NCBI GenBank assembly: GCA_025331565.1
Contig: JAFREQ010000015.1
Location: 4,092,001 to 4,156,000, forward strand
Source of the DNA: Holacanthus passer
Taxonomy: Eukaryota; Chordata; Actinopteri; Pomacanthidae
Direction of reading: 5' to 3'
Length of the DNA stretch: 64,000 bases
The notes under the pieces were generated by a model that searched no databases, was not told where the DNA came from, and saw only the letters and a program-made list of their open reading frames with translations. This document shows positions 14,301 through 29,300 of this stretch, in pieces; positions within the stretch are counted from its first letter, which is position 1; the number at the start of each line of letters is the position of its first letter. Made by a program: the position numbers and the translations under genes.

Positions 14301-17300
14301 TACATCAGCTCTCCCTCTGAGAAGGACTAAATGGATGAAGCAAAGGGAGGGGTCCTTGCTGCTACTTGGTGAGGAGTTACTGCTGCATATCCTAAAGTAT
14401 GCAACATCACTCTCTAAACAAAACCTCTGATAGTTTCCTTTTATTGATGTACGTGCGTTGTCTTGTTATCAGTTAAAAAAATTAATAAAACATTTGTGAA
14501 TCACTGTTGTAAACGTGTCCCTGAGTTCACAGAAGGAAAATGTACATACAAACATAAACACCTCTTAGCATGTGTATATTTCCACTGCAATAGTCTGTGC
14601 TGGGTGTGAGTCAGATACAGTTAAGGTAGGTCTTTTATCTGCATCTTAACTTCTTTTCATGTTGTTGCTAAGACTTAAAATCCACTTTCCACAGTAAACA
14701 GATATTGTTGCCCCGGTAATATGTGGGTTTTTTTTGAAAAAGGTCATCATTTCAGCTTTTGTCACAGCTTTCATGCTACTTAGGTAGCTACAACCACAAT
14801 TCCAAACAAGTTGGGACAGGAGCAACAAGACTGTGGAAGCTGTGGACTGATCCAAAAACACCTGTTTGGATCATTCCACAGGTAAACAGGTTCATTGGTA
14901 ACAGGTGATAGTATCATGACTGGGTATGAAAGGTTCATCCTGGAAAGGCTCAGTCGTTCACAAGCAAGGATGGAGAGAGGTTCACCACTTTGTCAAACAC
15001 GTGATTGTAGAAAGATTACTACATGGGCTCGGGGACTTTTTTGGAATCAGGGTTGTACCTGCCATTCATCTTAGTGTATTCTCCTGAAGTGATCGTTTTC
15101 AATCAGCAAAATTTCAGAACAGTTACGGCTATGATGTGTATAATAACAAGCATTTCAATTAACACATATATACTACAGTCGTTTAAATTTGTTACTTTAA
15201 ATGATCATTTAAAGGTTACTTAAAATCAGCATTGAAACTAACCTGACACCTGCTGCATAATATGCATATATAACTGTAAGAAAATAAAGAAGGGGACATA
15301 AAGTAGTTCCAAAACCTTCTAGAATCACACTCCTACTCGAACAAGAATCTAACAGTACAATTAACAATGACAATAACATCATCACACCCAACTGAGTTAA
15401 CCCCTTACTAGCTAGAAATCCAATCCCATGTAATACTACTTTTTGTGTTATATGTGTGACGTTTGTATACGTATGTATTGTATGTATGCCGCCTGGGGTT
15501 AAACATTGGCCGGGCAAAAAATGTAAGCAATGTTTGATGATGCCATGTTGGGAGGAGACTCTCTGCATGCTCCAACCGGGTTATCCCTATAATAGCCTGC
15601 AGGTGCTGGGAAGGGTTCTTTTCAACATGCAGATATCAACACTGGCAGCTTTTTGTTTCATCGCCAATACTTCCAAGTAAACTGTATGATAATTACCGCA
15701 CAAGATTGGTGAAAAAGCCTCCAGCTGAAATCTACCAACAGACATTGACCCAGTTAATTCTCGCCTGAAATTAAAGTATCAACACAATCCAATGCTGTTC
15801 CCCAATGTTGTTTAATTAATAATAAAGAAACTTCAGTTTATCAAATTATATTTTTGCTAACTCACAAACTGGCAGTTTGTAAAGGAGGAATGCACATAGA
15901 GACAGAAAATCCTTGGCTGCAGAGAGTTCGTAGCTGTATTATTAAAACAAAGTGATTAAAAAGTTGGAGTTTGGAGTTTTTCAAACTCTAATGGGATTTA
16001 TTAGGTTAATTATACCACCGTGTTTTTTCCTGCTCTGCATCAGGATTTGGGGGCCTCTTTAACTTTGGGGGGGCATAAAACCCAATGCTCTCCTATAGCC
16101 AGCACATGTATGTAAGTATTTACTGTATGTGAATGTCCACTTTGCTGACACGATGAACAGAGCTTATCTACAACGCTGTATCAAAAAGAAATTCCAATGA
16201 CCTGAGTCATGTGATCATTAAACATAGGATGATATATTGCATTAAAATGACAGTGAATTGACTACTGGAGATGTATTTAAAAAAAAAAAAAAGATTATCC
16301 ATAGGTCATACACGGGTCTTTGCACATCTGTCAGTTCTCTTCTTCCATATCATCATCAAGGCTCCAACAAAAGACACAGATTTTTTTTTGTTCCCTGATT
16401 TTTAACCCATGAGAAACATTCTTCCTTCCTCAGCAGATCAAAGGGGGCTGAGTCGGACGCCAGAGGCCAGATCAATTATCCCAGGCAGCCATTTCCACTG
16501 TCCTCTCCTTCTGACACACCAGAAAAATCTGGGCCCTATCAAAGGCTGAAGAGGCCATCAGCCAGCCAAGCAAGCTATTTTCCTCCATTTTACTCTACCC
16601 TTACCTTCCACTGCTCATTTTCTTTTCCCCAGCTATTATCTCTTTACCCTATTTCACTTTACCCTCTCCCTCTATCTTTCCTCTGTTCTCTCAACCTTTA
16701 ATCCAACTTCACACCATTGCTTAGTTTCAGCTTGCCATTGTATGCCCTTTCCATTCCCTATTATAATGGTATTGTCCTTTCCTCTTTAGCTTTTTTCTCC
16801 CCCTTCCGTCACTCATGACTGTACTATTTTGACAAATGTCACCTTGTAAAAAAAAAAATCCAGCTGGCAGCTGCTCCCTTAAAGCCACACAGCTGTGCTG
16901 GGAAAAAAAGCAGGTTTCCCCAGTGCTGGGTTGACAGAAGGATCCCTCACAAATGAGGTAAAAAAATTTTTTTTTTTTTTTAAAGTTTAGCTATTTAGTC
17001 TGTATACAATCTGTGTCTTTTACAAACATATAAAAACATAATAAAACACAATGTGGTCATTTCCTAATCCATTTTGACATATACTCAATTGAAAACCGTA
17101 CAATAATTGTAACCGACAATATATTTAATGATCTACCTCATTAACCTCATTGATTTTTGTAAATATCTGCTTATTCTGAATTTGATGGCAGCAACACGTT
17201 TCAAACAAGTTGGGACAGGAGCAACAAAAGACTGTGAAAGTTGTGGACTGATCCAAAAATACCTGTTTGGATCATTCCACAGGTAAACGGGTTCATTGGT

Positions 17301-20300
17301 AAAAGGTGATAGTATCATAATTGGGGCATCCCGGAAAGATGGGGCGAGGTTCACCACTTGGTGAAACACATGATTGTATAAAGAATATTACTTCATGGGC
17401 TCAGGAACACTACTCAGTAAACACAGTTCATTTGTAAATGATTGCATTCAGTGCCTCACCTTTTATGGAATCAGGGTTATACAAGGACTTCTGCACGACC
17501 CATTTGCTACTTATGTACAGAATCTTTTCAATAATTGACTAAATTTGCTATATCCAACCTTTTTGTGTTATTTTACAATAAATGACAGCAATGTAGAATG
17601 AAATAAAAAGAAATGAAAAACATTTTTACAAATCTAACACTCCATGCTTTGGAAAAAGGTCAACGGTGCTGTAAAGTAATAAAGATTTGTAGCAAATGAG
17701 CTAAAACATGTAAAAACACTGGTATGGTCCTTTAAAGAACACCCACTTTTAATTTAATGACTCCATGAATAGCTTTTACTAAGTGCTCCCTCTGTCCTGG
17801 AGTTGAATGGACTCAAAATAATCTCACAGAGATACTAGAGAGTGTTTAACGAGAACAAAATGAAAGTGCTTATGAGAGCTTTTTCAGCAACAATGGATAA
17901 AAAAGGACACAGGAGCCATTAAAAATGACGGCCTTCTGTGAAACGTCAAAAGATAAGGGAAAGCCAGTTTTGTCATTCAGCCTGACCCTTGTGATTAAGA
18001 AGCCAATTCACAGTCATTTAACTGTGGCGATTTTAAGGACACGCAAAAGATTGGTTATGAGGTAAATGAATTCATACTAATTAGTATGCCGACATCTAAA
18101 TAGGTGAGAGAACAGGTTAGGAGGGGAACAATGGTGATGTGGCAGGATGAAGATTTGATCTGTTGCCAGAGAAAGAAAAAAATAATTTTGCCAGTCAGTG
18201 GTTTTTCTCAACTGTCCTTTCTACATTAAGCATTTAAACTATCTAAAACATCCCTTTTATATAGCACAGATTCATACTGTGCTCTTAACCCATTCACGAA
18301 AACAGCTTACAGTAAGGAATGTACAGAATGTGATCAGAGGTTAGACTGCTATGTTCTGCAAAAGTAAAAAACACATAACTCAGACATTCAGACACATTTA
18401 GACACCCAGAGAAGTTGAAATTCTCTGCAGTATAAATCAGTGGGTGCAGGAATACGAAGTGAGAAAGCAAGCCTGATATAAGAGCTTTACTCTTTCAGGA
18501 TTTGAAAAAATGTAAAAAGTAATTTTAAAAAATCACGTAGGTCTGAAGCTGAGTTTTGATATGCAACAGACACGTCACATTTTAGATTCTTTCACATGTC
18601 AGCTGTGAGTGGCCACTCCCAGATCTTTGAAGGGTTCTGTTCAGGGTGTTCACTTTCATTCCAAGATGATTGAAAGATATCCTTACCAGTTTCTCCTTGA
18701 AGACCATCTGTCTGAGCCACTTGAAATCCAGTGGTTTGAAAGCGGAAAAAACAAAAAGTGAGTCTTTTTCATAGTTTTCAGGCTTCTGGATAGCTCCCTC
18801 TGGATAGGTAATCCTCACGGTGGTTTTGGTCCCTACGTCTTTGCCGTAACCAGATACTGGGGCTTCATTCAACCTGCCAGCACAAAATAAATATCTTGAG
18901 TTACACTTCATCAGCTACTGCAGGTGTTTTTTAAATTAGGATAAATCACATATAACAAATAGTATTGTTTCCATTCTGTTTGTACAGTTATGCCTTGTAC
19001 ATTATATAGTTTATACACAATGTTGTTGTTTTGAGGGACTAATTGCTCAGACATTCATGCTCATAGCCTTTTATTTTACTACGGCATTATCTTACCTTAC
19101 TACAACATCGTAGTCATCTATACGGGAGCCAAGAGATTTGTTGGACAGGATGCCCCCGTTGCCCACAATGATGCACCTTTTACAGCTGAGGCTACAAGGC
19201 AGGAGGGTGAGAGGTCAGTAAAATTAATATGTAACGGATGGACAAAATCTGGACTTCCTGTTGATGTGGGTGAGCAGCAACAATTACCTGTCCAGCTCCT
19301 CTCCAAGTCCATAATTTTTCGTAGTAGTTAAAATGCTGTCTATGATTCTCTCTGCAGAGGAAAAAGAAAGAATAACCAACATGAGAGTTGACACCTTTAC
19401 TGCACTGCATTATACAATATTAGAAATGCACTTCTTACATGAGCGTACTGAATGTAAATACTTGTGTAGCTAATTTGCCTGCCCAGAGCAGTTTGTGTAT
19501 AAATACACTGGCGGATAATTGCTTTCTTGGCAATGAATGGGAGACTGAATACACACAAGTGGTGTCAAGTTCTCTTCATCAAAGACACTGTATCTGGTAA
19601 TTTGGCAGTGAAAAATGTTCCACTATCGTCAGGGTCAGTTACCTAACCGTTCACGATCAGTTTAAATATCACAGATGAGGTGGTGTTCTCTAATAATGAA
19701 AAGCCAAAAAATGGAGGGAATTACTCCTTTAAAAAGATTAACAAGCTGCCATGGACATCAGCATACCACTAGAGATATAGCAATCTAGGTGGTCTTATAG
19801 ACAGTTGGAGGAGAGAACACCTCTCTCCGTTTACTCAGTCGCAGATAAGGAGAAGACCAATCAGCCCTCAGGAACAGTGGCGGTGGGATTACAGAGGGAA
19901 AAAAGCTGTTGTGTTCCCGAGAGGAGCGAATCTGGGAGAGAGACCGACATACAGGGTTCGGCATGGTATGCGTGTGTATGTAGAAACTCTCCCATAAAAG
20001 CACTCAGAGAGGAATGCTGTTTTCAAACAAGCACATTCTCCTTGTTAAGTGGACGATGTTGAGCTCGTCTCCCTGCGTGGCCAGCACCCCTCTGAGCGCA
20101 GGGTGAGAAACGGAGATGTTTAGCCATAGCACACATTCCTGCCATGTTATACGGGGCATTCTGCTCGAGTCATGCTTCCAGCATTAGATATGACATATAT
20201 TTCTTCTTCTCCTGACCATTTTTAGGCCTCGCATACTTGTAATTCACCTATCATAACAACCCAAATATTCAGGTCCCATTACAGTGGTTACTATCTTTGA

Positions 20301-23300
20301 TCCATGTTACGTTTGTAGTGATGCAGTAGCACCGCTGAACTTGGATTTAACTATGATGGCAGCTAGTCAGCCTTCCTTTATTTGCAACTGACATGGCGTC
20401 ACATTGTTAAAAAAAGAGAGGTATTTTCATTGCCTTCTCTACTTCACTTAATATAATGACCATATAGCATAAAGTCTGCAATAGGGGGCCAAGAGAAACA
20501 GCAAAAATGAGAGTGAAGGGAGAGTGAGAACAAGAGTTTAGAGTGGGGCCTCAAAGCAGTTTGTGAGAAGTATTACAGCCCCATTCACCCTGGCTAACGA
20601 TCCTAATGATTAACCTGCTGAGGAGAGGCGAGCAGAGCAACAGCCCATTGTTTGGATGTGGTGTCGATGTCTGGCGTCAAGCATCACCCCGAGCAGCATA
20701 AACACAAGTGCAAGGACCACACCTGAATCCAAGAGGGTGAAACGTGAAAAATCACAATGGGCAGGACTCGCTTCCAGAGGACGACATGGAAGCTAATTGT
20801 TGTAAGTACCCGGGGTAAACACTTCAGCCAAGTATGTCTCGTGGTGGAGCCAAAGACGAATGGCAGTATGTTCAGACATTAATCCAACATGGAACTCTTG
20901 AAATGACAAAAATCTTTGCTGGTAACACAGAGGAAGGTCGGAAGCATCACACAACACATAAACACAGACACATTGTTGGGAAGAGCGTAGCCTAAACAAT
21001 ATGAAGGAATCATGTGATGAGTGGTATTTGTTAGGCCTGCACTTTCATAGGACTTTGACTTAACATCAACTGCTACGCTAACAGAGACAAAATGATCATG
21101 TTATTGCAGTGTCAAAGATATTTATAATTAAACAACCCTAAAATACAGACCCAGGTGGCACCATCTTTATTTCCATGTTGCAGACTGCAAATCTGAGGTT
21201 CAACTTGGTGGCAGCAGTTTGCATACATCCACAGTAAAAACCCAATGGCCCAGCAATCGTTCAATCAATCATTTAGCAATCTTTTGAATTAGTTACTAAG
21301 GGCATAACTTCATTCGTTTGCTGCAAATCATGCTACAAATTACACTTCAGGAGACTCCATTAAAAAAAGCTCTGCTGTGTTTTAGTTATATTTGGCCAAT
21401 AGTTTTTATGCATGTGCTCATACAGGTGTGCACCTGCTCTGGTCTCATGTTACAAAGAAGATAAAGGAGTGCATTACCTCTCACATCCAAAGCTTGATCA
21501 TGTGACTGATGCAGAGCTCATGTAAACATCATGCTCATTATGTTCATGCAATCATATTTATAATCAAAGTAAACAAAGTATTAGTGTAATCTGCACTGCA
21601 AATTTAAGGAGAGCTGATTCCAGTGAATATCTGTCAGCAACTGCTAGTAGGAAGCCCTGTACGGCAGGTTCAAAGCACTGTGTTGTTCTGGGCACTCTGT
21701 ATAATGTGGGTACTGTGATGTATACGGATTACTTGAACAACATTTTTTGCAAACATATTTAAACTTCTACAATCTTGTGTTCACCAAACTTGATGATGCT
21801 TGACATATTCTCCAAGTGTTACACACATCTGCATCTCCTCTCATCGTAGGACCTGAAGACAGATGATGAAAAGCCTGAAGATTTGTAACACAGCAGTGGA
21901 AACAACTCCAGTCTAAGATACCCTCTCTTTAATGCACTTTGCCCTCCTTTCCAACAGGTTTCCCTAATGAAGCACATGAAGCACTATAGGGTTGCAACTG
22001 CCGATTATTTGCATTATTGATTAATGCGACAATCAGTTCAAAGCACATTCACAGGTGTCTTCAAATGTCTTGCTTATTTGGCATTTTTTATTAGTTTTGT
22101 TTGAAAAATGATTGAAACAATTAACTGATTATCAAAATATTCAAGTAAGATTTGAATCAAAGGCAACTGGACTTGGTTTGTAGGTTCTTGAAGATGTTTC
22201 ACTTCTCATCCAAGCTTCTTCAGTTCTGGATTATAAAAATAGTTGTCGATTATTTTTCTGATGACTGACTTCTTGTATTGCAAAATTCACCCACATTAAA
22301 CAGTTCAGTTTATCAACATATAATCATGTTGGTAATGATACATACTGTACTTGTCAAACTTAGTGCAGCAAAAAAACAAGAGTAGGCTGATACAATTTTT
22401 AAACCGAAAACTTTTTCATGCAAAATAAAAATTAGTCCAAATTTGTCAAAGTAAATCTGAGCGACTTTCTAACAATACTTTAACTATAGAAGCCTTCAGC
22501 TGATAAACATCATGTAAAGAGCTAAACTCACTTTGGACTACAGACAGAAATCGCAACATAACATAGCCTATTATTCAAACTGATGTTCAGTGGCTGACTG
22601 ACTGACTGCAGTGATCAGAAGTGTGGTTTCTCAACACAGCTTTACTGTTCTCAGGCTATGGTTGATGAGTGCCAAAGATACCTCTTGGCAGAACGAAAAG
22701 TAAAAATAAAACTCCCGCCCACCACTGCCACTCCATGTTCCCAATTTGGAATCCTTTGTGGCGTTCTATTCAACATCCACACGTATCATCTCTCCACATG
22801 AGTACCGCTAAAAGGGAAACCCCACTGCCACCACAGTGCGTGGAGAAAACAGAAACCAGGTGTGACACTCACACAGGGAGTGCTCCTTTGATAGCGACTG
22901 AGACGGTGAGTGTGTCTCTGTGTTCGTATGACAGCGGAGAACTTTTCAGAACACAAAGGTAACATTCACTGTACCTTCTGCTTGAAAGTATTGGAAAATA
23001 TGTGACAGAGCATGTCACTGAAGCCAGGTTAATGTTATCTCTTCAGTTCCCATGGCACTGTGTACTGGTTTGATATCTGAAGAGCTGGAGTGTGTGTTAA
23101 GGTCAGAGAACAAGTACAAGTGTGTGTGGAAGCATTAAAGTCAGAGTGTTGGGAGACATGAGTTCCCTGGTCCAGAGATAGAACTCATCGCGCCAACAAA
23201 TGCACATCCACTTATGAGGTTGTTACTGGCTAGAAAATATTCATTTATTCTGTGTGCATGGTACAATAAGAGTATTATGAACTATCTAGTTTTGTCTGGT

Positions 23301-26300
23301 CTCATTTCGGCCTGGTCAGAAGGATGTAATACCAGGATGAAAACTGGCCAGGGGTGCAAATCTATTCAATACGAGTAGCGGGTTAGTTTCACAGGCTAGC
23401 AGCCATGACAGGGAATGGGCTTTCCTTTGAGCCCCATGTTCAAAAATAAAAACACAGGATTATTTTAATTTACATATCCACTCGCAAATCCTTCTTTTCT
23501 GAAATATCCTCCAGTTACAAACAGGGAGGGTTTATGGAAACTTTTCAGTGCACACTCCAATATTGATGTTCAAAGTCGACAGTCAAAAAATATTTCTTAA
23601 ATGAGCCATGTCGCCTGAAAATAAAACCCAGAAGTAGGGATGGTTTGATAGGTTTTTAACAAATTTAAATCCAGCATCAAATCCGCTCATCCAAAAATCG
23701 AATCCCTTATTGAATCCCATTAGGTGAAAAATTTGCCAGAAACTAAAGGTTTAAATAAGTATAACTCAAAGATGTCTAATCCTATTTGTTGACAGAGAAG
23801 GCAGAAACAGTTTTCAGTAGAGCCTAATTAATAGGATGAGCAGCAGATGAATCAGACACAACGAGAAGCTGCCGCCTTCACCAGCTACTTAGTTCAAATA
23901 CTGAAGTTAAGTGATCAGACTAAAATGATATCAAAGTTTAACAGGGAGATTCTTCCACTTCTGTACAGTGCTGTTACAGAGTGATGTGTCTTTTCACTCA
24001 CAAACAAGTTTGTCTGAATACAAACACCAGCTGCAGAGAGCACATTAACCCGAGAACAGCCAAACTTCTCATTTAAACAATTACTGAATTAATGATATTT
24101 AGCTACAGCTGATTTAATCTGCTGTCGGTGAAGTCCGTTGTTTTAAGAGGCAACAGTCGTCCAAGGCTGAGAAGCTTGCTGCCTGTATGGTGTTCAGTGC
24201 TCCTTGCTAATAAAAAAAAAGAGTGAGGAGATATAAAGGGTTTGATAGACATTTGTTAGCGTCAGAGCTTAAAGAATCTTGGTATTTTGCCAACTGGTAA
24301 CCGGATCCAAAATGAAACCATCTCTCTGAACCCATCCCTACTCAAAAGTCAAACAATGGATGATGTGACATAAAGAAGAGGTAATGTCTTGCATTAAAAA
24401 GCTTTCCGTTGGACTGTTCATGAATAAACCAACAAGAGTTTTCAAAAACTTTGCCAAAGACTAAAGGTGACTAAACATACACTGTGATGGATCTCATTTT
24501 GTCTCAACACAGGACAGGGCAGAGTAACAAACCCGAGGCAGAATATATTCTGCCAAAAACACCAGCCTTGCAACAATGACGAATGATGAAAAGTGCAAAG
24601 TAGCGGAACGCTGGCATTCTCCACAGCTGAACCATCAGAGTGAATGATGATGAAAAGAGCTTAAAAAGAGCAGGACATAATAAGTGGCTTTGTTTCAAAC
24701 CTCTGAATCGCTGCCCACATCGTTGTTTTCAGTAATTTTAAAACGGAAAAACAGAATGACAACTCAGTTTGAATGTCAGGTTAGAGATGTTGACAGTTTG
24801 TTGATCAGTGTGACAAATTACATCACTGATGCCACAAGTAGATAAAGTAGACGCCCATTGATGGCTGATGATAAGGAATGAAGGTTGACAGCCCTTACTT
24901 TTCATTTCATCACCTCTTTTGAACCAAGTGCAATGTTAGCAACTTAAAAACAAAACTGTAGTAAATCATCTGGACATTATTGAAAACACATAAATCTGAG
25001 CTTGATACCAACTCAGACTGTTTATTATTCTGGGATTAAATACTGTACCAAGATCCCACACCTGTCTACACGCATTTATACACACCTATCAGAAACGTTC
25101 CAAGTGTTTCTGTTTTTATGCAAACCATCCCTGAGCACATTATTCAGTTATGCACATTATACAGTAGATGTCGCTGGTGGAAGGAGTGATAGCATGAATC
25201 TGTCTTACCTTGCGTTTTGAATCCAAATGGAGGTAAGTAATTGCTGACTTTTGCAAGACGTTTGAAGTTGCGATCAAGAAACATGGGTGCTGGTTTCATG
25301 AACCTGCAACGAGACACATGAAAGAGTAGAGGGAGGAAGAAGAAGAAGCATTTTTCATTAGCTGAGCACAAAAAACAAGAAAAAAATGTAACAGATAGAT
25401 GTAATAGATTTTTCTTTTAGTATGGCCACTCCTGTAACCCCCCATGATTAAGAATTATTCATTCGGTTGTGCATTCTCTCCATAAAGAGACACTATGGCT
25501 TCCCATAATCTCTGCTCCACCTGGGACAGTAATTTGTGATAAACGAATTCATTTGTTCCACTGTCACATCCTAACAGCATCCGCTCCTCCCCTGCTAAAG
25601 CCTCCGAAAACAAGCAAAGCCTGCACACACGTTAACCAGGCAGCTAGAAAACTAAGCGGGTAATAAAACCTGAGATGCAGGGGGAGACACAAGGCGGCTG
25701 CAGAGCATAACCTGTCAACATAACCTCTCCACCCAGGCCTAAATCACAGCTGACACACGGTTTTGATGAATCTGTCGAGACAACATACTTGCGAGAGAGA
25801 AGAGAAGAGGCAAGTTACACTACTCTAGGGAGCAAGCCAGTCATCCTGCCACATTGAAAAAAAAAAAAAATTCAGTTTGATATTCAAAAACACGTCTGTG
25901 ACCAATGTTTTAATGCCCCATGAACTGCGACTTCCAGCATCGCCTCTTCCTCATCCTGTGTCTGTATAAATGTGTGTGTGTCTTTGATTAACTGCAGCCC
26001 TAAAATCAAAAGAAGCCATTTCCTCTTAGTCACGCCTGTGACCCTAGTGCGGCTTCGGGATGAATGTGTGTTTTTATGACCCGCTGTCAAGCTGGGCGGA
26101 CACGAGCCGAGACGTAGAGATGTTAAGGTGCACGGAGCGCCGCATGTTTCCATGTCAGACCTAAATGATCAGTCAGGACACACACAGAAAGACAATGGTA
26201 GGCGCCTTGCAGAGATCTACTGAGCTGGTGTGTATTATTTGGTTTATGATAGAAGACAGTTACAGGATTCTTGCACTGTCTCATCGCCGGAAATATAGAG

Positions 26301-29300
26301 CACCAGCAACAGAACTATTGGAACTTCACTGTAAATTATGGCTCCCACAGCCAACAGACTCCACTAACTGGCAATGGCATTTCAAACTGGAATCAAGAGG
26401 AGGGCACACACGTTTCTCAGCAGGAATCTTGGATAGCTTGTTACCATAACACTGCCATGGGGTTCACGAGAAATATGTGGAGCTCTGAGGCGCAATGACC
26501 AAACATGGCCGACATTATTGGGAGGCCTTCCGGTTAGCTTAAGCCTCTTCCAAGCACCCTAATCGGTCTTTGATACCCTAATTATCCTCCAGTTTGAAAG
26601 CATGAAAGGAGAGAATGTGAGAGAGGCAGTTATGTATGACTCTCTCTCTCCTCCTCGCATCACCTGACAGGGGCACACGCACTAAGAGACTTCTGTCCTG
26701 CCAAAACAAATGGAGATTCATTAAACCCAAGACTTCTGAGGCCAGAAGAGGCTATAAATAACACAGGAGCATTGCGAGTCACTGAGCCCTGACCGAGAGT
26801 CCATCACTGACATCCTGACAAAGCAGATAGACAGGGGGGCTGCTTGTTGTTAAATAAAAAGTGAGGGCTCCCAAAACAGCCAACGCACGGGGATGCATTG
26901 TGCTCATTTCCTCTGCTGGGTCCATCTCTCATGGGAAATATTTTCATAACCGTGCCGCTTCAAGTTCACTGCCAACACTTGATTTAGGGCTCCAATACAA
27001 ACAGTTTTGGGTAAAAGCAGAGGAGAGGGGAGGTGTGGAAAATAAATTGGATTCTGCAGGGCAGGGGCTTCAGAGAAGACAAACATGGAGGAAGCAGGAG
27101 ATGATTAAAGGGGGAGCCACAGGACCTCACTGCTAGAGGTTAAGTAGGTTTTCTCTAACAGCTGAACTGCGGGCTAAAATGCTAACAAAGACTTTTAAAT
27201 TGATTTGTTTTTGCTTGGTAAACATACAAAGCGGACTCAGATTAAGAAAGGACACACAAGTTAACAAACAAGATGTTAATTGGTTGACTTCCTTTCATTG
27301 CGGACACAATAAATCACATAGAAACTCACATACAGAGTGTGTAGGTTCAACCATACACTCATGCATACAAACACATATGTACACACGAACGTCCACAAAA
27401 GCGCTGCATTAATTGGGCTTCTTGACCTGTGTGTGACTGGGTTGAAGGTGGTAGTAATCAGCAGGCTCCCGGTGGGGGTTCAGTGTTGTACAGAACTTTG
27501 ATCCGACACGTGCAGCTGATTAGAGGAAGTCATTACGAGGGAGGACATTGTTAACACGTAGCCTCTCAGATAGGTAGAGGGCAGCTCCACAAAGCCCCTT
27601 CGTCTGTCTTGTTAAGCAGCGCTGCAATTTACAGCTGACAGTGCGGCCGATGGTGTCGTTTGGAGGTGGTTTGTCAATTCATTCAACATACTGTATACTG
27701 TATATATTATGCCATATGCTTTGGACAGACTCACTCAAACACTCTGAGAGCATCCTATTTTTATGGGTTTCCCTTATAAACAGAATTTTGGGGTAGAATA
27801 TCACACAGGCAGGGAGAGAAAGACTAATACAATGGAATTTGTTGTTGAACTGGTGTGCTTTTTGTTTCATCTAAAACATTGGAAGTAATTGTGTATCTTC
27901 GGGCAAAAGATACATGGGGTTCAATACGTATGCTTGGAAACGGGTTGGCGTATATCTAGGTCACGGACTGCACTGAAGTGCTACTGGCTATTGTTCAGCA
28001 ATGTGGTAAATTGCCCCTCTATTAGCTTAGCTCCAAGAATGCTGATGGGACAAGGCTCTATAGATCGAGCTGAGACGGACGGCAAATAGAGGCAAAGAGA
28101 AAAATCAAAAGGAGCAATGACATCAGAGAGGGCCGTGGAGGACTGTGTGGACTGTGTGGGCTGGGTACTAGGAAGCTCGTGATGAGTCAGGACAGGAAGT
28201 TGGTTGGTGTCGGTCACAGAGAAAGCCTCTAAGGCTCTAGGATGATAGGAGAAAGATGGGAGACCTTGTAGTTGGGTGACAAAAGTTCTTTTGTGTAACA
28301 GAGGGATCACAAGGACACAGTCGGGGTTTTGTGGTGGGGGACAAGATGATAGAAACATGATTGAAACTGGGGAAGATTGGGCAGGAATGTGGGGGCTTCT
28401 CTGTTTCTGACTCAAACCCCTCAAGGCCAAGCTGGCTTGACAAGTGACATCATGCATCGTGGCATGCTAGAGTAACAGTTTTAGCTTTTCTCCTGCTGAC
28501 ACCCAATTAAAATGATTTGTTTGTGAAGCTCCCAGTGTTTTGAAGCAAGCTTCAAAAGGAGTCTGCCTGCATCCAATGCATCTCCACAGTGTTATGTAAA
28601 AATATGCATGAAAGAAAGAGCAATCCTTCTCACTTAGGATAGATGGTGGTCATCTTGGCTGCTGCGTATCCCGGCTTGCACACTCCTTCGCTGAGGTTGC
28701 CATACTTGTATGCCAACTCTGGTGGCCTGTACGTTAAAAGAACAGAGGGAGCGATTATTCAGACACATCCTGACAACGGATTATCAATTGTGCTGACACA
28801 TTTCTAAGCCTCACAAATGAAGCTTGTCAAACAATCTGCTCGAGAGATAAGGGGGGAAAAAAGCGGGGTTGCTCAGGAAGTTGGAGACCTCAGCAACAGC
28901 TCAGAGTATCACCTTGTGTGTGGCAAGACAAAGCAGAGGGGCCTTGTTCAAATAATCACACTGGCAGTGCTAAAACTATGAACCTCCCGATTACTAGCAT
29001 GATCATTAATAACCTGATGCATGCCACAAATCTAGTTCAAATAAACAGAAAGAAGGGCGAGAGGCCTAAGTCTTAGCACGGCATGAAATCAGAGTTGGCA
29101 GGAGAAGAGGCTTGACTGCAGCCTGCTTGTGCACAATTTGAAGCTCTTCTGAACTAATATAATATGATTCAATATGCTAGAAAGCTATTCACTTGCAGGT
29201 TGACCCTAATTGGTCTCAAGCTGGTAAGTGATTTGGTGAGAATGAAATCTAGGAGGCACTTTTCAACTGCTGTAATTACTTGCTCTAAGATGAATTGCAC

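Larger units (their letters stand above)
6957..18686 (-). other. longest st3gal3 intron (coding exons 9 to 10)
   Basis: 11.7-kb intron, about a third of the st3gal3 span. It contains (TG)n tracts (8306-8335, 13925-13947), a broken THAP zinc-finger sequence on the plus strand (10836-11013) with a possible second exon (12005-12118), and two Tc1-like deletion derivatives (14791-15055, 17007-17479). Between these I see AT-rich sequence with short A/T homopolymers and no coding likeness. Confidence 0.9.
19352..25208 (-). other. st3gal3 intron between coding exons 6 and 7
   Basis: 5.9-kb intron. It carries an old fish interspersed repeat (about 21986-22265) split by an 89-bp insertion. The rest is AT-rich with no coding likeness. 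Confidence 0.9.

Noticed and set aside
27981..28457. 158-codon open frame on the minus strand just downstream of st3gal3 coding exon 5
   Set aside because: Lies inside an intron, has low-complexity Ser/Thr/Pro-rich sequence and no recognisable domain.
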